Shown here piece by piece: positions 1 through 7,945 of a stretch of DNA of 53,832 nt. How positions within the stretch are numbered: position 1 is the stretch's first letter; the number at the start of each line of letters is the position of its first letter. Where the stretch lies: NCBI RefSeq assembly GCF_001665295.1, contig NZ_LZSE01000109.1, positions 1 to 53,832 of the forward strand. Reading direction: 5' to 3'. The DNA comes from Mycobacterium sp. 1554424.7 (GTDB taxonomy: Bacteria > Actinomycetota > Actinomycetes > Mycobacteriales > Mycobacteriaceae). A model generated the notes under the pieces. That model did not search any database. It was not told the DNA's origin and saw nothing but the letters and a program-made list of their open reading frames with translations. The position numbers and the translations under genes are program-made.

Positions 1-190
1 GGGCTCGTCGAGCAACAAGAAGATCGAGCCGGTGCCGCCGACACCGTCGTGCTCGTTGGCGCCGTAGAGGCGGGCCTCGGTCAGTCCCTGGGCGTGCAGC
101 GCGGCCACCCGCTCGCGCGCCTTGACCACCAGATCGTCGTGATCGCCGAACTTGATCGAGGTGGTCGGGCACGTCTGGGCGCACGCCGGG
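1..190. repeat. left arm of exact 190-bp inverted repeat (fold-back)
   Basis: Bases 1-190 are the exact reverse complement of 436-625 (position n pairs with 626-n); identity stops at 191/435. The copy lies antisense to coding sequence and replaces the real 5' part of the iron-sulfur gene, whose reading frame only becomes family-like from about 182. The perfect identity and the position at the window edge look more like a chimeric or fold-back contig end than an old biological repeat, but the sequence alone cannot decide. Confidence 0.95.
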
Positions 191-754
191 TGCCTCGACG
201 TCTGCCCGACCGGCGCGCTGTTCCGCACCGAATTCGGCACCGTCGTCGTGCAGGACGACGTCTGCAACGGGTGCGGCACGTGCGTCGCGGGATGCCCCTT
301 CGGCGTGGTCGAACGCCGCAGCGACGGCACCTACACGACGCCGGCGCAACGACCTGGTGCCCCGCACGAAAAACCCGTCACCGGAGTCGCCCAGAAGTGC
401 ACCCTGTGCTACGACCGCCTCGTCGAGGACCAGACCCCGGCGTGCGCCCAGACGTGCCCGACCACCTCGATCAAGTTCGGCGATCACGACGATCTGGTGG
501 TCAAGGCGCGCGAGCGGGTGGCCGCGCTGCACGCCCAGGGACTGACCGAGGCCCGCCTCTACGGCGCCAACGAGCACGACGGTGTCGGCGGCACCGGCTC
601 GATCTTCTTGTTGCTCGACGAGCCCGAGGTCTACGGCCTGCCGCCCGACCCCCGGGTCTGCACGGCCGACCTGCCCCAGATGTTCAAGCGGGCCGGTCTG
701 GCCGCGGCCGGCATGCTGGGCGCGGCGGCCCTGGCCTTCTGGAGGAGCAGGTGA
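182..754 (+). CDS. 4Fe-4S ferredoxin-type subunit of a molybdoenzyme, 5'-truncated
   Basis: Electron-transfer subunit of the FdhB/DmsB/PsrB type, which passes electrons between a molybdopterin catalytic subunit and a membrane anchor. The readable part keeps cysteine clusters of the expected kind: HAGCLDVCPTGA, then CNGCGTCVAGCPFG, then CTLCYDRL with a later CAQTCP, and a C-terminal hydrophobic stretch ending in WRSR. Upstream of codon 182 the frame runs into the reverse-complement copy, so the first cysteine cluster and true start are absent; an ATG at 152 is inside the artefactual segment. The stop overlaps the start of the NrfD gene by 4 bases (GTGA), so the two are coupled. Formate dehydrogenase-like is my best guess for the enzyme; the catalytic gene is outside the window. 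Confidence 0.8.
   Translation, partial: HAGCLDVCPTGALFRTEFGTVVVQDDVCNGCGTCVAGCPFGVVERRSDGTYTTPAQRPGAPHEKPVTGVAQKCTLCYDRLVEDQTPACAQTCPTTSIKFGDHDDLVVKARERVAALHAQGLTEARLYGANEHDGVGGTGSIFLLLDEPEVYGLPPDPRVCTADLPQMFKRAGLAAAGMLGAAALAFWRSR
436..625. repeat. right arm of exact 190-bp inverted repeat
   Basis: This is the arm that sits in its natural coding context: it encodes the third Fe-S cluster region and the following helix of the ferredoxin-like subunit in frame. The spacer between the arms is 191-435. Confidence 0.95.
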
Positions 755-1836
755 CCACCTCGGAATTCGACAGCGTGCGCCCGCCGGAGCCGGCGGGCGG
801 CAGGCGCCGAAACGGAAAAGGCAAGGGCCGCAAGGGTGGTGCCGACGGATCGCGCGAGATGCCGATGGTCCCCGAGGCGGAGTTCAGCTCGTACTACGGC
901 CGTCCGGTGGTCAAGCCCGCGCCATGGGAAGCCGAGGTGGGCGCGTACCTGTTCCTGGGCGGCGTCGCGGGCGGGTCCGGTCTGCTGGCCGCCGGGGCAC
1001 AGCTCACCGGCCGGGATCGGTTGCGCCGCAACACCCGGCTGACGGCCCTGGCGGCGGTGCTGCTGAGCCTTGTCGCGCTGGTCAAGGATCTGGGCCGGCC
1101 CGAGCGGTTCCTGAACATGCTGCGGACGTTCAAGCCGACCTCACCGATGAACCTCGGCTCCTGGATACTCAGTTCCTTCAGCGCCGGGATATCGGTGGCC
1201 GCCGCCTGCGAGGTCGACCGGATGACCGGGGAGCGGCTGCCGCTCGGCCCGCTGCGACCGGCGTTGCGCGCCGTGGAGGGACCGGCCGGGCTGGGGGCCG
1301 CGGTCCTCGCGCCGCCGCTGGCGGCTTACACCGCGGTGCTGCTCGCCGACACGGCGACCCCGACCTGGAACGCCGCTCACGAGGACCTGCCGTTCGTGTT
1401 CGTCAGTTCGGCCAGCCTGGCCGCGTCTGGCCTGGCGATGGTCACCACGCCGGTGGCCGAGGCGGGCCCCGCCCGGGCGTTTGCGGTGCTCGGGGTCCTC
1501 GGTGACCTGGCCGCGACGAGGCTCATGGAACGCCGGATGGATCCGGTCGCCGCCGAGCCGCTTCATCACGGCAACCCGGGCCGGATGCTGCGATGGAGCG
1601 AGCGGCTGGTGATCGCCGGCGGACTGGGCACGGTGCTGGGCGGCCGCAATCGCGCGATCGCGGTGGTGTCGGGCCTGGCGCTCGCGGCGGCGTCGGCGCT
1701 GACGCGGTTCGGGATTTTCGAGGCGGGCCTGGAATCGGCCCGCGACCCGCACTACACGATCGAGCCGCAGAAGCGCAGGCTGGCGGCCCGCCGGGCCGCC
1801 GGCGTCACCGGAGACTCCATCACCACGGCGGGCTAG
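751..1836 (+). CDS. NrfD/PsrC-type membrane anchor subunit
   Basis: Polytopic quinone-interacting anchor (NrfD family), partner of the preceding Fe-S subunit. The GTG start at 751 overlaps the upstream stop (GTGA), preceded by GGAGGAGCAG as ribosome site; a much longer open frame upstream is only a shadow of the ferredoxin gene. The protein is 361 aa. Residues 1-60 are cytoplasmic-looking and strongly basic (RRRNGKGKGRKGG), unusual next to the compact E. coli-type anchors. Membrane segments then follow, beginning at EVGAYLFLGGVAGGSG, with the typical DLGRPERF and PMNLGSW motifs of the family. The enzyme is probably a respiratory dehydrogenase or reductase; the substrate cannot be told from this subunit. 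Confidence 0.85.
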   Translation: MTTSEFDSVRPPEPAGGRRRNGKGKGRKGGADGSREMPMVPEAEFSSYYGRPVVKPAPWEAEVGAYLFLGGVAGGSGLLAAGAQLTGRDRLRRNTRLTALAAVLLSLVALVKDLGRPERFLNMLRTFKPTSPMNLGSWILSSFSAGISVAAACEVDRMTGERLPLGPLRPALRAVEGPAGLGAAVLAPPLAAYTAVLLADTATPTWNAAHEDLPFVFVSSASLAASGLAMVTTPVAEAGPARAFAVLGVLGDLAATRLMERRMDPVAAEPLHHGNPGRMLRWSERLVIAGGLGTVLGGRNRAIAVVSGLALAAASALTRFGIFEAGLESARDPHYTIEPQKRRLAARRAAGVTGDSITTAG

Positions 1837-2007
1837 CGGTTCGACAGTGCGGTCACGGCGTTGAGTGTGCCGTGGTGGTTTTCAGTGTGTGCTCACGGCG
1901 GGATCTCGGCGATTCGTCCGCCCGGGGTTCACACACAATGCCCACGATTCACACTCAACGTCCGAGTGCGCGAGAAGGCGATTTTCGGCCCGATTTTTCG
2001 TCCTGGC

Positions 2008-2032
2008 GTTACGCCCGCGAGCCCCCGGGTAT
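2008..2032 (+). promoter_or_regulatory. SigF-type promoter for the F420 oxidoreductase gene
   Basis: GTTA at 2008-2011, 15-nt spacer, GGGTAT at 2027-2032; compare the mycobacterial SigF consensus GTTT-N15-17-GGGTAT. Only 10 nt separate the -10 from the ATG at 2043, so the transcript would be leaderless or nearly so. Confidence 0.55.
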
Positions 2033-2042
2033 CCGAGTTGCT

Positions 2043-3029
2043 ATGACGAATTTTGGCTACACTTTGATGACCGAGCAGAGTGGACCCAAAGACCTTGTGC
2101 GGCATGCAGTTTCAGCCGAAGATCGCGGGTTCGACTTCGAGGTGTGCAGTGATCACTTCTCGCCCTGGCTGACGTCACAGGGACACGCGCCCAACGCCTG
2201 GGCGGTGCTGGGCGCGGTGGCCCACGCCACCGAACGGGTGGACCTCTACACCTACGTGACCTGCCCGACGATGCGGTATCACCCCGCGATTGTCGCCCAG
2301 CAGGCCGCCACCGTGCAGATCCTGTCCGACGGCCGGTTCACCCTCGGCCTGGGCAGCGGCGAAAACCTCAACGAACACGTCGTCGGCCGGGGCTGGCCCA
2401 CCGTGGACCGACGGCAGGACATGCTGCGCGAAGCCATCAAGATCATTCGCGAGCTGTTCGGCGGCCAGCTGGTGAACTGGCGCGGGGAGTACTACCAGGT
2501 GGATTCGGCGCGGCTCTGGGACGTGCCCGACGTTCCCGTCGCCATCGGCGTCGCGATGTCCGGCGCGAAGGGCGTCGAGAAGTTCGCCAAGCTGGCCGAG
2601 CACCTGATCGCCGTGGAGCCCGACGGAGACCTCGTCCGCGAGTGGCACGCCGCACGCCAGGCCGCCAACCTCGCCGGGGGCGGACGGGTGGTCGGCCAGA
2701 TCCCGGTGTCCTGGGATCCTGACCGCGACGCCGCCATCAGGCGCGCGCACGACCAATTCCGGTGGTTCGGCGGCGGCTGGAAGGTCAACGCCGACCTGCC
2801 CACGCCGGCCGGCTTCGCCGGCGCGACCCAATTCGTGCGGCCCAACGACGTCGCCGAGGCCATCCCCTGCGGCCCCGACCTCGATGCGATCGTCGAGGCC
2901 GTCCGACCGTACTGGGAAGCCGGGTTCACCGACATCGCGCTCGTCCAGATCGGCGGCGAAACGCAGGACCTTTTCCTCAAGGAAGCCGCCCAGCCTTTGC
3001 TCGATGCGCTACGCGACGCGTCCAGTTGA
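2043..3029 (+). CDS. F420-dependent LLM-class oxidoreductase (G6PD-like subfamily)
   Basis: Luciferase-like monooxygenase fold enzyme of 328 aa that should use coenzyme F420. It begins MTNFGYTLMTEQ and contains SDHFSPW, a DGRFTLGLGSGENLNEHVVG segment and WRGEYYQVDSARLW, features of the subfamily related to F420-dependent glucose-6-phosphate dehydrogenase. The substrate is unknown. The ATG at 2043 was chosen because the family signature begins directly there and because a SigF-type -10 ends only 10 nt upstream; the frame is open further upstream without recognisable sequence. The gene stands alone between two SigF-type promoters, so it is probably a stress-induced redox enzyme. Confidence 0.88.
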   Translation: MTNFGYTLMTEQSGPKDLVRHAVSAEDRGFDFEVCSDHFSPWLTSQGHAPNAWAVLGAVAHATERVDLYTYVTCPTMRYHPAIVAQQAATVQILSDGRFTLGLGSGENLNEHVVGRGWPTVDRRQDMLREAIKIIRELFGGQLVNWRGEYYQVDSARLWDVPDVPVAIGVAMSGAKGVEKFAKLAEHLIAVEPDGDLVREWHAARQAANLAGGGRVVGQIPVSWDPDRDAAIRRAHDQFRWFGGGWKVNADLPTPAGFAGATQFVRPNDVAEAIPCGPDLDAIVEAVRPYWEAGFTDIALVQIGGETQDLFLKEAAQPLLDALRDASS

Positions 3030-3035
3030 TCGCAA

Positions 3036-3060
3036 GTTTGGGCCGTTTCTCCCGGGGTAT
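3036..3060 (+). promoter_or_regulatory. SigF-type promoter for the SRPBCC-ADH-PfpI operon
   Basis: GTTT at 3036-3039, 15-nt spacer, GGGTAT at 3055-3060: a full consensus match. It lies directly after the stop of the F420 gene and about 145 nt before the ATG at 3206, leaving a leader that includes a normal ribosome site. Confidence 0.65.
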
Positions 3061-3205
3061 CCGAGTCTCAACGTGGCATCGGGCTACCACCGGGCAGTTT
3101 GACGTACCAACAAGGGCTTAGGGCCGGGAGCGCGGACGGCTGCAAACCCGCTGTGCAGCAGCTGTTTTGTGCCTTGCTGCGCCCTGTTTGGCAAGGGAGT
3201 CGACG

Positions 3206-4150
3206 ATGAGTGATCGACCCGGCAACGCCACGGCGCCGCTGGTGAAGGCGCTCGCCGGCGCCAGCTTCGGGCTGGGCCTGGCCGAGCTGGCGGCGCCCGA
3301 GAAAGTTGCTGCGGTCGCGGGCGTCGACGACACGCGGGTGTCCCGTAGGGTCATCCGGGCGCTCGGTGCGCGCGAATGCGGCCATGGCGCGGCGTTGTTG
3401 GGCGGTTCCGACAGGCTGGTCTGGACCAGGGTGGCCGGCGACGCCTTGGATGTGGCGCTGCTGCTGGCCGGCGTTGCCGCGCGTGGCCGCGGGCGCCGGA
3501 GGCAGGGCGCGATTTCGGCCGCCGTCCTGGGCGGCATCGGCGCGGTCGACCTCTACACGGCACTGCGCACGACCCGGAACGGTGGTGCCCGCCACGCCAA
3601 CGGGACGCGGCAGCGCACCGTGCGTGCGGCGGTCACCGTCCGGCGCCCGCCGGAGGACGTCTACCGCTTCTGGCGCGACCTCGAAAACCTGCCCAGCTTC
3701 ATGCACCACCTGCAATCGGTCACCGAAGGCGCCGACGGTCGCTCGCACTGGGTCGCCAACTCGCCGGTCGGCCAGCCGGTGCAGTGGGACGCGCAGATCA
3801 CCGAGGACCAGCCCGGCAAGCGGATCGCGTGGCAGTCGCTGCCCGGCTCGGCGCTCCAGAACGGGGGCAGCGTCGAATTCACGCCCGCGAGTGACGGCGA
3901 CGGGACCGAGGTTCGGGTCCGGATCGGCTACCAGATGCCGGGCGGTGTCGTCGGCAGGGCCGCCGCGACCCTGTTCGGCGAGTCGCCCGACCAGCAGGTC
4001 AACGACGACCTCCGACGCTTCAAGCAAATTCTGGAGACGGGTCAGGTGATGCGCTCGGACGGCTCCCCGGAGGGCACCGCTTCCGGCCGCCAGCTGCATC
4101 AGCAGCGCGCCCAGCCAAATGGGCACGCTCGAAAAGGAGCCGCCGGATGA
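3206..4150 (+). CDS. SRPBCC (START-like) family protein
   Basis: 314-aa protein. Residues 1-110 form a helical, Ala/Gly-rich region resembling short DUF4267-like membrane-associated segments; from about residue 135 a polyketide-cyclase/dehydrase-type SRPBCC domain follows ([26 protein letters not shown]), with a Ser/Gly/Gln-rich hydrophilic tail. SRPBCC domains bind hydrophobic ligands; no enzymatic role can be assigned. Start ATG 3206 is preceded by AAGGGAG; an upstream ATG at 3167 lacks such a site. The stop overlaps the next gene (ATGA), so it is translated with the alcohol dehydrogenase. First gene after a SigF-type promoter. Confidence 0.8.
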   Translation: MSDRPGNATAPLVKALAGASFGLGLAELAAPEKVAAVAGVDDTRVSRRVIRALGARECGHGAALLGGSDRLVWTRVAGDALDVALLLAGVAARGRGRRRQGAISAAVLGGIGAVDLYTALRTTRNGGARHANGTRQRTVRAAVTVRRPPEDVYRFWRDLENLPSFMHHLQSVTEGADGRSHWVANSPVGQPVQWDAQITEDQPGKRIAWQSLPGSALQNGGSVEFTPASDGDGTEVRVRIGYQMPGGVVGRAAATLFGESPDQQVNDDLRRFKQILETGQVMRSDGSPEGTASGRQLHQQRAQPNGHARKGAAG

Positions 4151-5316
4151 GAGCCACAGTCTGGGTGGGACGCAACAGCGTTGACGTGCAACAGGTTCCG
4201 GACCCGAAGATCCTCAACGACCGCGACGCCATCGTGCGCGTCACCTCGACCGCGATCTGCGGTTCGGACCTGCACCTGTACGACGGCTACATCCCGACGG
4301 TCAAGCACGGGGACGTGCTGGGCCACGAGTTCATGGGCGAGGTCGTCGAGGTGGGCAAGGCGGTGCCCAACCTTGCCGTCGGTGACCGAGTGGTGGTGCC
4401 GTTCCCGATCGCGTGCGGGGCGTGCTCGGCCTGCGAACGCGGCCTGTACTCGCTGTGCGAGAACTCGAATCCGAACGCCGGGATCGCCGAAAAGTTCATG
4501 GGTCATTCCCCCGCGGGGCTGTTCGGGTATTCGCACATGCTCGGTGGATTCGCCGGCGGCCAAGCCGAATACGCGCGTGTACCCTTCGCCGACGTCGGGC
4601 CGCTCAAGGTCGACGACGATCTGACCGACGACCAAGTGTTGTTCCTGTCGGACATCTTGCCGACCGGCTATATGGGCGCCGAGATGTGTGGCATCCAGCC
4701 GGGCCAGGTGGTGGCGGTCTGGGGCGCCGGTCCCGTAGGGCTGTTCGCGATCATGAGCGCGTTTCTGCTCGGCGCCGCCAAGGTCATTGCCATCGACCGC
4801 GTGCCCTATCGCTTGGAGTTGGCCGAACGAATCGGTGCGACGCCGATCAACTTCGCCGAGACGTCGGTACTGGGGGAGCTTCAGGACATCACCGCCGGAC
4901 GGGGGCCCGACCACTGCATCGACGCGGTCGGCATGGAGGCCCGCAACGGATCCACCGCCGTCGACGCCTACGACCGTGTCAAGCAGGCGATGCGGCTGGA
5001 AACCGAACGCCCGCATGCACTTCGGGAAGCGGCGATGAGTTGCCGCAATGGCGGCACCATCTCGATCGTCGGGGTGTATGGCGGTCTGATGGACAAGTTT
5101 CCCATCGGCGCGGTCATGAATCGGTCGCTGACCATCAAGACGGGTCAATGCCACGTGCAGCGCTACATGCGGCCCTTGCTGGAACGGATCCGGAGCGGCG
5201 ACATCGACCCGACCGTCATCATCACCCACCATCTCGGGCTTGACCAGGCGCCGCACGGCTACGAGATCTTCAAACACAAGCAGGACGGCTGCACCAAAGT
5301 CGTCCTCCATCCGTGA
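4147..5316 (+). CDS. zinc-dependent alcohol dehydrogenase (formaldehyde-dehydrogenase-like)
   Basis: 389-aa medium-chain dehydrogenase/reductase. Visible: catalytic zinc ligands in AICGSDLH and LGHEFMGEV; the four-cysteine structural zinc lobe [15 protein letters not shown]; the Rossmann motif [12 protein letters not shown] followed by an acidic IDR, which points to NAD(H). The extended middle region resembles glutathione-independent formaldehyde dehydrogenases and similar enzymes often paired with stress genes. The ATG overlaps the SRPBCC stop by 4 bases. The true substrate is not known. Followed after 13 nt by a PfpI gene. Confidence 0.88.
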   Translation: MRATVWVGRNSVDVQQVPDPKILNDRDAIVRVTSTAICGSDLHLYDGYIPTVKHGDVLGHEFMGEVVEVGKAVPNLAVGDRVVVPFPIACGACSACERGLYSLCENSNPNAGIAEKFMGHSPAGLFGYSHMLGGFAGGQAEYARVPFADVGPLKVDDDLTDDQVLFLSDILPTGYMGAEMCGIQPGQVVAVWGAGPVGLFAIMSAFLLGAAKVIAIDRVPYRLELAERIGATPINFAETSVLGELQDITAGRGPDHCIDAVGMEARNGSTAVDAYDRVKQAMRLETERPHALREAAMSCRNGGTISIVGVYGGLMDKFPIGAVMNRSLTIKTGQCHVQRYMRPLLERIRSGDIDPTVIITHHLGLDQAPHGYEIFKHKQDGCTKVVLHP

Positions 5317-5329
5317 GGGAGGTTGCGCG

Positions 5330-5884
5330 ATGTCAAATGAGTTGCAAGGGGCAAAGATTGCTATCCTTGCGGCCGACGGCGTAGAGAAGGTGGAACTCGA
5401 AGAGCCGCGGGAGGCCCTTGAGCAAGCCGGCGCCCAGGTCGAGGTGCTGTCGCTGAAGACGGGCGATATCCAGGCTCGCGAGCACGATCTCGAGCCCGCC
5501 GGCACCTTCCCCGTCGACCGCGCCGTGTCGGACGCATCGGTGGACGATTTCGGCGGCCTGGTGCTCCCCGGCGGCACGGTCAACCCGGACAAGCTGCGCC
5601 TTGACGACGCCGCGGTCAAGTTCGTTCGCGACTTCGTCGTCTCCGGAAAACCGGTCGCCGCAATCTGTCACGGGCCCTGGACGCTGGTCGAGGCCGGCGT
5701 GGCCGTCGGGCGCACGCTGACGTCGTATCCCAGCATTCGCACGGATCTGCGTAACGCGGGCGCGCATGTGGTGGACGAAGAGGTGGTGGTCGACGGCAAT
5801 TTGATCACCAGCCGCTCACCGTCGGACCTTCCGGCGTTTTGCGAGACCATCGTCAAGCAATTCGCCAACGGCGCTGCGGGATAG
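5330..5884 (+). CDS. DJ-1/PfpI family protein (type 1 glutamine amidotransferase-like)
   Basis: 184-aa protein of the PfpI/YhbO type, associated in other bacteria with protein or nucleotide deglycation and general stress survival. The nucleophile elbow AICHGPW supplies the reactive cysteine with the adjacent histidine, and a glutamate lies early in the chain (GVEKVELEEPREAL). Start ATG 5330 is preceded by GAGGGAGG; an in-frame ATG at 5240 lies inside the dehydrogenase gene. Last gene of a three-gene operon that begins at the promoter near 3036. Placement next to an aldehyde-type dehydrogenase fits a carbonyl-stress role, an inference. Confidence 0.88.
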   Translation: MSNELQGAKIAILAADGVEKVELEEPREALEQAGAQVEVLSLKTGDIQAREHDLEPAGTFPVDRAVSDASVDDFGGLVLPGGTVNPDKLRLDDAAVKFVRDFVVSGKPVAAICHGPWTLVEAGVAVGRTLTSYPSIRTDLRNAGAHVVDEEVVVDGNLITSRSPSDLPAFCETIVKQFANGAAG

Positions 5885-5906
5885 CCGCGCCGCCCGGGAC
5901 CGGATC

Positions 5907-5932
5907 GTTTTAACCCGCAAGTTTGCGGGCAT
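5907..5932 (+). promoter_or_regulatory. SigF-type promoter for methyltransferase-CDGSH pair
   Basis: GTTT at 5907-5910, 16-nt spacer, GGGCAT at 5927-5932. The predicted start of transcription leaves a leader of about 55 nt before the TTG at 5994, enough for the GAAAGG ribosome site. The same stretch contains the inverted repeat CCCGCAA-GT-TTGCGGG (5913-5929 region), which could serve as terminator of the preceding operon or as an operator over the promoter. Confidence 0.5.
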
Positions 5933-5993
5933 TACACAGGTCAGGCCGTGATCGCCACGGCGATCTCTGCCCAGGCTGACCGAAAGGCCCACG

Positions 5994-6683
5994 TTGACAA
6001 CGACATACCCAGAACCAGCGATCTCGGTCGCGCACAATGTGTATCCTCCGCAGGAGGATTCGCGATTGCTGGTCGACGCAATGCATCACACCGCGCTGGT
6101 TGCGGGACGGCGGGTCCTCGACCTTTGCACGGGTAGCGGATTCGTGGCGATCGCCGCGGCCGAGATGGGTTGTGCCGGCGTCATCGCCTGCGACACTTGC
6201 CCGCACGCGGTGCGTTGCTCGCGCGGCAACGCCGCGCTGGCCGGCGTGCAGGTCGACGTGCGCGAGGGGTCCTGGGCGGACGCCGTCGACTGGGCGCCGT
6301 TCGACGTTGTGGTGGCCAACCCGCCTTATGTCCCAACACCTCCCGCGGAAGAGGCCGCGTCGGCCGGCGTGAGCGGCGGCCCGTCCTGGGCATGGAACGC
6401 GGGCCCCGACGGGCGGCTGGCCCTGGATCCGCTGTGCGAATCGGCGCCGAAGTTGCTGTGCGATGGGGGATCGCTGCTGCTGGTGCACTCGGCGATCGCC
6501 GGCGTACAACAATCCCTGGACCGCTTGAAATGGGCCGGGCTGAGGGCCGAAGTCGTAGCCTCCAAATGGATTCCGTTCGGACCCGTCATGTCGGCCCGGG
6601 CGACCTGGCTCGAGGCAACCGGGCGGATCCCGCGGGGGCGCCGGGAAGAGGAACTCGTCGTGATCCGGGCGGACAAGCCATGA
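5994..6683 (+). CDS. HemK2/MTQ2-like class I SAM methyltransferase
   Basis: 229-aa methyltransferase. Motif I is VLDLCTGSGFVAIAAAEMG and motif IV is VVANPPYVPTP, the NPPY signature of enzymes that methylate a planar amide or amino nitrogen (release-factor glutamine or similar). The N-terminus YPPQEDSRLL is the standard HemK2-type substrate-side element. The start is a TTG at 5994 after GAAAGG; no ATG fits the domain boundary. Its stop overlaps the CDGSH gene (ATGA). The target is unknown; short free-standing members occur in actinobacteria beside CDGSH and haem-oxygenase-like genes. Confidence 0.8.
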   Translation: MTTTYPEPAISVAHNVYPPQEDSRLLVDAMHHTALVAGRRVLDLCTGSGFVAIAAAEMGCAGVIACDTCPHAVRCSRGNAALAGVQVDVREGSWADAVDWAPFDVVVANPPYVPTPPAEEAASAGVSGGPSWAWNAGPDGRLALDPLCESAPKLLCDGGSLLLVHSAIAGVQQSLDRLKWAGLRAEVVASKWIPFGPVMSARATWLEATGRIPRGRREEELVVIRADKP

Positions 6684-6868
6684 CCACCACGCGGGTACAG
6701 GTGGTGCCCGGAGGTCCTGTACTGGTGTCCGGACCGGTGTGCATCGAAACACCCGGCGGCGACGTCGTCGAATCCGATCGGTTCATGGTGGCCATCTGCA
6801 CCTGCCGGCGCAGCAACGACTATCCGTTGTGCGACACCAGCCATCGCCGATGCCGGGGCGGCAAGTAG
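6680..6868 (+). CDS. CDGSH-type iron-sulfur protein
   Basis: Small 62-aa protein with a mitoNEET-type [2Fe-2S] site: C40-x-C42-x8-C51-x3-H55, spelling CTCRRSNDYPLCDTSH. The canonical CDGSH is CDTSH here, keeping the ligands. CDGSH clusters are redox-active and oxygen-labile and work in electron or cluster transfer. Start ATG overlaps the methyltransferase stop by 4 bases. The convergent haem-oxygenase-like gene ends 14 bases downstream; co-location suggests a common oxidative function. Confidence 0.9.
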   Translation: MTTTRVQVVPGGPVLVSGPVCIETPGGDVVESDRFMVAICTCRRSNDYPLCDTSHRRCRGGK

Positions 6869-6882
6869 CGGGCCGCTGCCCC

Positions 6883-7902
6883 CTAATCCAGGGGCCTGCG
6901 CAACGACGTCCGGCCCTGCTTCCAGGCCTCCACGAGCTTGTCCGCCAGGCGGTTTTCCACCGCCGCATGCGCGCGGATCCCGAAGACGACATCCGCGTCC
7001 AGGTGCGGTTCGCGGGCGACGAGGTCGCCGACGACGTCGATGCGCACCACCTGCTCGTGTACCGCGTCGGCTTCGACGTGCTCGCTGTAGAAGCCGATGC
7101 AGGCCGGCGGCGCCGCCATTCTTTCCAGCGCCTGCACCATCCGCCGCGAGCCCGGCGGCGAGGTGATCTCCGTTGAGGCGAAATGCCCGATCGCGGCGCC
7201 ACGCAACCGGCGGTGCAGCCCGAACAGCGACATGAGGTTCACGGCGGCCAACGCCTCGGCGGGGACGGCGTCCACGTAACCCAGATACGTCGCGTCCAGA
7301 CCGGCCGCCGTCAACAGGTCCGCGAAAAGTTGCTGATGCAGGCGCGGGCCCCGGCCGGCGCCGTACTCGTCGAACTCGACGGCCACGAATGCCGCCTTGG
7401 CGGTGCCCGTCAGCCGCGGGATGGCCCACGCGTGTGGATCGCCCTCTTTCAGGTGATACAGCGACCGGTGCACGAAGTATTCGCGCATCTGCTGCCAGGT
7501 TCCCGTGTCGCGCAGGTAATACGACGGCCCGTCGCCGTCGGCGGGCTCGATCGAGATCGCCGCCATTTCGGCGTCCGCCGTTTGGCCGGGGTCGATGGGG
7601 CCGACGTCGCGTCGCACCCCCGCGAGGAACACGCGTTCGAGTTCGCCGCGCAAGCGCAGCAACGCCGGGTTCCATTCCCAGGCGGGATCGACGCCCACGA
7701 AACCCCGGTAGTGCAGCTCGTAGCACATGCACAGCGCGAGCTGGAGATCCAGGCCGTAGGGGTCGGAGTCCCGGACGGACGCGCCGATGCGCGCGAGGTT
7801 GTCGTGTGTGGGTGGCCCGGCCAGCGCGTGCCGGACGGCCGTCGACAGCGGTCCGTGTGCCGCCGGTAGTGCAGGCTCGACCGTGGTCGATACGTGGGTC
7901 AC
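6883..7902 (-). CDS. iron-containing redox enzyme, haem-oxygenase-like fold
   Basis: 339-aa protein of the haem-oxygenase-like diiron group (PF14518 type). Conserved helical motifs carry possible metal ligands: CMCYELHYRG near residue 60, REYFVHRSLYHLKEGDPHAW near 140-160, FVAVEFDEYG, HRRLRGAAIGHFASTE and FYSEHVEADAVHE. Members of the superfamily oxidise small molecules, fatty acids or amines, so the substrate is open. The GTG at 7902 begins 8 nt after a SigF-type -10, implying a leaderless transcript. It is convergent with the CDGSH gene and precedes the Rsb operon, which is transcribed in the same direction from further upstream. Confidence 0.8.
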   Translation of the reverse strand: MTHVSTTVEPALPAAHGPLSTAVRHALAGPPTHDNLARIGASVRDSDPYGLDLQLALCMCYELHYRGFVGVDPAWEWNPALLRLRGELERVFLAGVRRDVGPIDPGQTADAEMAAISIEPADGDGPSYYLRDTGTWQQMREYFVHRSLYHLKEGDPHAWAIPRLTGTAKAAFVAVEFDEYGAGRGPRLHQQLFADLLTAAGLDATYLGYVDAVPAEALAAVNLMSLFGLHRRLRGAAIGHFASTEITSPPGSRRMVQALERMAAPPACIGFYSEHVEADAVHEQVVRIDVVGDLVAREPHLDADVVFGIRAHAAVENRLADKLVEAWKQGRTSLRRPLD

Positions 7903-7910
7903 GCCGATGA

Positions 7911-7936
7911 CTACCCGTCAATAGCGCCGGGCAAAC
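7911..7936 (-). promoter_or_regulatory. SigF-type promoter for the haem-oxygenase-like gene
   Basis: On the minus strand GTTT (7936-7933), 16-nt spacer, GGGTAG (7916-7911). Eight bases lie between the -10 and the GTG at 7902. The promoter sits in the 43-nt gap between the end of the Rsb operon and this gene. Confidence 0.55.
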
Positions 7937-7945
7937 GGTGGCCGG

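Noticed and set aside
49-750. Long open frame joined to the NrfD gene upstream of 751
   Set aside because: Runs over the ferredoxin gene in another frame and starts in the duplicated reverse-complement segment; GTG 751 has a ribosome site and stop overlap.
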